A stretch of 64,000 nt of DNA from Oceanisphaera profunda (lineage in GTDB: Bacteria > Pseudomonadota > Gammaproteobacteria > Enterobacterales > Aeromonadaceae), in NCBI RefSeq assembly GCF_002157895.1, contig NZ_CP021377.1:2976001-3040000 (forward strand), in the 5' to 3' direction. Position 1 is the stretch's first letter. Each line of letters starts with the position of its first letter. This document shows positions 60,489 to 64,000 of the stretch, one piece after another. Below the pieces are notes generated by a model that was not told the origin of the DNA, did not search any database, and worked only from the letters and a program-made list of their open reading frames with translations. The position numbers and the translations under genes are program-made.

Positions 60489-61180
60489 AATGTTAATTCA
60501 CCCGGTTGCCAACAGCCTTCACGCAGCGGTAGGCGTTGTAATGCCTGCAGTTTAGATAAGAAGTCATCTCTGTGCCACGTATGCACCCCTAAGCTCATTA
60601 GATGCGGGTTAGGCAGCTGACAGTCTACTAAGGTGCCGCCATAGCGGCTAAAGTGGCGGCATAGCGCCAGCATGGCTAATTTAGAGCCGTTATCGACCAA
60701 ATGGAACATAGACTCGCCACAAAATAGCTGGCCAAGATTAATGCCATACAAACCGGCGACTAAGGTATCGCCTTGCCATACCTCAATGGAGTGGGCATGA
60801 CCCGCCTGATGAAGTTGGCAATAGGCGGCTTCAATGTCTCGGGTGATCCAAGTGCCTTCTTTATGCTCGCGTAATTGGCGGCAATGGCGGATCACCTCAG
60901 CAAAGGCGGTATTGATGGTCAAACGATAAGGCGCGCGTTTGGCAAGCTTTGCCAGGCTGCGACTCACATGCAAATCATCAGGGGCGATCACGGCGCGGGG
61001 ATCCGGAGACCACCACAGCAAGGGCTGGTCTTCTTCAAACCAGGGGAAAATACCCATGCTATAGGCCAGCAGCAGTCGGTCTGGGCTTAAATCACCGCCA
61101 ATGGCTAATAAACCATTGGGGTCTTGCAGCGCTTTGTCAGGGTGGGGGAACCACAATTTGTTATCTAGTAATGTCAGCAT
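60485..61180 (-). CDS. aat: Leucyl/phenylalanyl-tRNA-protein transferase Aat
   Basis: 231 residues (E. coli 234). Transfers Leu or Phe to N-terminal Lys/Arg. The signature FPHPDKALQDPNGLLAIGGD, YSMGIFPWFEEDQPLLWWSP, and the GESMFHLVDNGSKLAMLAL and DCQLPNPHLMSLGV stretches are typical. First gene of aat-bpt. It is divergent from dauA across 223 bp. Confidence 0.96.
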   Translation of the reverse strand: MLTLLDNKLWFPHPDKALQDPNGLLAIGGDLSPDRLLLAYSMGIFPWFEEDQPLLWWSPDPRAVIAPDDLHVSRSLAKLAKRAPYRLTINTAFAEVIRHCRQLREHKEGTWITRDIEAAYCQLHQAGHAHSIEVWQGDTLVAGLYGINLGQLFCGESMFHLVDNGSKLAMLALCRHFSRYGGTLVDCQLPNPHLMSLGVHTWHRDDFLSKLQALQRLPLREGCWQPGELTL

Positions 61181-61403
61181 GCCGTTAACCGTTACTCTTT
61201 ATCAATGTGCTTGTTTAAGTGCTTTCGCCAGTTTGAGTCATTTTTATGCAGGTGTTCATAAATTCACTGACGCACTTTAGGTGGGCGCTGTGCTGTTGTG
61301 CGTTGCGTTTCAAACTGTGCCTTATATTACCATTGAATGAATAATGAATGAGCATATACTCTAAATGATAACCTTATAGTTATTGTGTATTTAGGAGGCT
61401 AGG

Positions 61404-63128
61404 ATGGCGCATCGGGCACACTTGTTTTCGTTACGGATTGGCCATGCGCTGCGTGAAAGTTGCTTATCGGAACCCTATGGCCGCCAGCGTTTACTAAAAG
61501 ATGTATTAGCCGGTATTACGGTGGGCATCATTGCTATTCCTCTGGCCATGGCGTTGGCGATTGCCAGTGGGGTGGCACCGCAATATGGACTTTATACGGC
61601 CATTATTGGCGGTTTTATTATTGCGCTCACTGGGGGCTCGCGCTTAAGTATTTCAGGCCCCACCGCCGCCTTCGTGGTGATTTTATATCCCATCGCCCAG
61701 CAATATGGCTTAGGTGGCCTGTTATTGGCCACAGTGATGTCGGGATTAATCTTGATAGGTTTGGCGCTGATCCGTCTTGGGCGCTTAATTGAATATATTC
61801 CTGCTTCCGTGACCTTAGGTTTTACCGGCGGCATCGGGGTGGTGATTGCCACCTTACAGTTAAAGGATTTTTTAGGTCTGACCGAGCTGCAGATGCCGGC
61901 GCATTATCTAAGCAAGGTGTCTGCTCTCGTGCACGCCGTACCTCATTTTTATGGGCCCAGCGTGATAGTCGCCTTGCTAACGTTGGCCATTATGTTGCTC
62001 TGGCCCAAGCTAAAGCTTGGTGTGCCCGCCCATTTACCGGCGGTGATCTTGGCCAGTGTGCTCACTTGGTTACTGAATAGCCAAGGGCTTGAGATAGCTA
62101 CCATTAGCAGTCAGTTTAGTTATGTGCTGGCAGACGGCAGCAGTGGGCAAGGCATTCCGCCGGTGTTGCCGCAGTTTATTTGGCCTTGGCTGCAACCCGG
62201 ACCCGATGGTGGGGTGTTAGTGCTGGATTGGAGCTTGCTGCAAGCCTTATTACCCGCAGCCTTTGCTATCGCCATGCTGGGGGCGATTGAGTCGCTACTT
62301 TGTGCCGTAGTGTTAGATGGCATGACGGGCAAGCGTCACAGCGCCAATAGCGAGCTGTTAGGCCAAGGTATCGGCAATATAGTGGCGCCGCTTTTTGGTG
62401 GTATTACCGCCACTGCTGCCATTGCGCGCTCGGCGGCTAATTTTAAAGCCGGTGGCCAAACACCGGTGTCGGGCATGGTGCACGCACTGGTGGTATTGGC
62501 AGCCTTAGTCTTGCTGGCACCCATGTTGGCCTACGTGCCCATGCCGGCCATGGCCGCATTATTGATGGTGGTGGCGTGGAGCATGAGTGAAGCACACAAG
62601 GCATTGCGCTTGATTAAAACCGCGCCTGTGGGTGATGTGTTGGTATTTTTTACCTGTTTCTCGCTGACCATTTTATTCGATATGGTGATTGCCATTACAG
62701 CGGGTATTTTGGTGGCCGCCGTGCTGTTTATGCGCGATATTGCTGAGATGACGCGGGTGACGGATATTTCAGCTAGCAGCCGATTTAGTGCTTCGCCGCT
62801 GCCAGTCGGCTGGTCGGTGTATAAGATCAACGGCCCGTTATTTTTTGCCGCTGCCGATAGGGTATTTAGCGAGTTAGCCGGTTTATGCCGTGAGCAAAAG
62901 GGCGTAATTTTGTATCTAGACGCCGTGTCTATTTTGGATGCAGGCGGCCAAGCGGCGTTAAGTGGTTTTGTCACCCACTGCCAGCAACAAAATATTGAGG
63001 TCATAGTGGCCGACGTGCAATTTCAGCCGCTAAAAACCTTGGCCCGCGCCGGCGTACAGCCCATTCCTGAGGTGTTATCTTTTTATCCCACCTTACAAGA
63101 AGCGCTCGCGCAGGTGAGTCAGCGGTAG
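61404..63128 (+). CDS. dauA: SulP-family transporter DauA
   Basis: 574 residues, collinear with E. coli DauA (559), an aerobic C4-dicarboxylate (succinate) transporter. Opening segment LAGITVGIIAIPLAMALAIA, GGSRLSISGPTAAFVVILYP and GAIESLLCAVVLDGMTGKRH are almost identical to E. coli. A C-terminal cytosolic STAS domain (about 450-570, with YLDAVSILDAGGQAALSGF) follows 10-14 helices. Substrate could also be bicarbonate or sulfate in other SulP members; the sequence agreement favours DauA. TAGGAGG lies just before the ATG. Confidence 0.93.
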   Translation: MAHRAHLFSLRIGHALRESCLSEPYGRQRLLKDVLAGITVGIIAIPLAMALAIASGVAPQYGLYTAIIGGFIIALTGGSRLSISGPTAAFVVILYPIAQQYGLGGLLLATVMSGLILIGLALIRLGRLIEYIPASVTLGFTGGIGVVIATLQLKDFLGLTELQMPAHYLSKVSALVHAVPHFYGPSVIVALLTLAIMLLWPKLKLGVPAHLPAVILASVLTWLLNSQGLEIATISSQFSYVLADGSSGQGIPPVLPQFIWPWLQPGPDGGVLVLDWSLLQALLPAAFAIAMLGAIESLLCAVVLDGMTGKRHSANSELLGQGIGNIVAPLFGGITATAAIARSAANFKAGGQTPVSGMVHALVVLAALVLLAPMLAYVPMPAMAALLMVVAWSMSEAHKALRLIKTAPVGDVLVFFTCFSLTILFDMVIAITAGILVAAVLFMRDIAEMTRVTDISASSRFSASPLPVGWSVYKINGPLFFAAADRVFSELAGLCREQKGVILYLDAVSILDAGGQAALSGFVTHCQQQNIEVIVADVQFQPLKTLARAGVQPIPEVLSFYPTLQEALAQVSQR

Positions 63129-63140
63129 AAGTGAAGGAAT

Positions 63141-63170
63141 ACAGCGCCGAGCGCCCAGCACCAAGCTAAA
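63141..63170 (+). repeat. Family B repeat
   Basis: CAGCGCCGAGCGCCCAGCAC followed by CAAGCTAAA, immediately after a GTGAAGGAATA heptad remnant. Confidence 0.65.
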
Positions 63171-63397
63171 AGCTGAGCCTCAATATTCTGAATGCACGGA
63201 AAAATAGGCATAAAATCTGAAAGGGATTTTGATGGTTAGGGCGGGCGCTTGTAGGCGAACACTTGTTCTCGCATTTCGCCGAAGGCGGAACGGTTTTAGG
63301 CTTAGTGCATCAGCACCTGCTATGCCGGATTACACGGCTAAAGTATGTACCTAGATTCGTGCAATACGCAGACTGCGGCGCGGTTGGATATTGTTTA

Positions 63398-63440
63398 GTT
63401 TTACTGCGTAAAACCGGCCGACTAAAGATGGCCTCTACAA
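63398..63440. repeat. Family C repeat, best copy
   Basis: GTTTTACTGCGTAAAACCGG then CCGACTAAAGATGGCCTCTA. The GTTTTAC..GTAAAAC arms form a hairpin. Confidence 0.65.
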
Positions 63441-63536
63441 TCGTGCAATATGTGAATGTTGGTGCGGTTGGTCTTTGTTTTGTGTTTAGCTCGGTGCTGT
63501 ATTCTCCCTTCACTTTTCACTCATCACAGTGTCAGA

Positions 63537-63567
63537 TCAAAAACGGCGCCGTATCTAGGGCGCCGTT
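63537..63567 (-). terminator. Terminator of trxB
   Basis: Minus strand AACGGCGCC (63567-63559) pairs with GGCGCCGTT (63550-63542), followed by T5. Confidence 0.9.
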
Positions 63568-63595
63568 GTTTGCTGCTAGCTTAGTGTTGAATCGC

Positions 63596-64000
<405 letters not shown>

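Larger units (their letters stand above)
63129..63595. other. Repeat-filled gap between dauA and trxB
   Basis: 467 bp without a convincing gene. Contents in order: heptad fragment GTGAAGGAA and family B (63132-63170), partial family A (63194-63225, CACGGAAAAATAGG), family C (63398-63440), a reverse heptad run (63500-63530), and the trxB terminator. An open frame at 63263-63658 consists of these repeats and antisense trxB and is not accepted as a gene. Confidence 0.6.

Overview
The window looks like the chromosome of a gammaproteobacterium, most likely a marine or brackish Aeromonadales-type organism (Oceanisphaera/Oceanimonas-like). This is inferred from the mix of genes with Vibrio/Aeromonas-type partners (DUF3549, DUF3301, DUF2789, DUF3081), the E. 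coli-like blocks gcvA-ygdD-rlmM, queF/syd, yqcC-truC-yqcA, cspD/clpS-clpA, infA, bpt-aat and trxB, and a moderate GC content. No rRNA, tRNA or CRISPR array was seen.

Layout. 1-5100 is accessory DNA: the C-terminal end of a protein with a winged-helix tail, a decayed type I restriction gene (hsdR), a decayed IS5-family transposase, a HAD phosphatase, and two overlapping GTPase genes (one with a DUF697-like tail, one membrane anchored). 5100-6040 is a repeat-filled gap. 6044-16587 (minus strand) holds a WYL-domain regulator followed by recC-recB-recD. 17000-21400 holds a cold-shock/zinc-ribbon membrane protein, a secreted repeat protein, yghU, a 2-oxoadipate dioxygenase (hglS/ydcJ) and a small DsrE-like protein. 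21421-27740 holds a 3-oxoacid CoA-transferase pair facing a BCCT transporter, then a cNMP/CBS/DUF294 protein and a DnaQ-like exonuclease. 27800-31705 holds a DUF2726 protein, then gcvA, an alpha/beta hydrolase, ygdD and rlmM. 31930-39885 is minus strand: a secreted protein, an NAD-type isocitrate dehydrogenase, and a compact run TPR/degenerate GGDEF - active GGDEF - ppnN - xni. 40138-46405 holds queF/syd, five small conserved proteins, and yqcC-truC-yqcA. 46576-55721 holds ddh, cvfB, an SLC13 permease with a charged insert, a DUF3081 protein, dbpA and glnD. 55990-64000 holds cspD, clpS-clpA, infA, bpt, aat, dauA and the 3' part of trxB.

Functional themes: double-strand break repair (RecBCD), c-di-GMP and (p)ppGpp-linked nucleotide signalling (GGDEF proteins with ppnN), the N-end rule pathway (aat and bpt add the destabilising residue, ClpS recognises it, ClpA unfolds the substrate), nitrogen control (glnD), and tRNA/rRNA modification (queF, truC, rlmM, dbpA).

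The most striking non-coding feature is that many intergenic spaces carry copies of a few short dispersed repeat families: heptanucleotide GTGARGN runs often joined to a CAGCGCC..AGCACCAAGCTAAA unit, a GCAACGGAAGAAC..CACGGAAAAAT end repeat, a GCAAAACCRGCSGACTAAAG-type unit, a CCGTCTCTT..AAGAGGACTTCGG palindrome, and three near-identical AAGCACCGAG terminators. The best candidates for something undescribed are the overlapping GTPase pair beside a restriction relic, the WYL-recCBD arrangement, and a leader with mutually exclusive pairings upstream of ddh.
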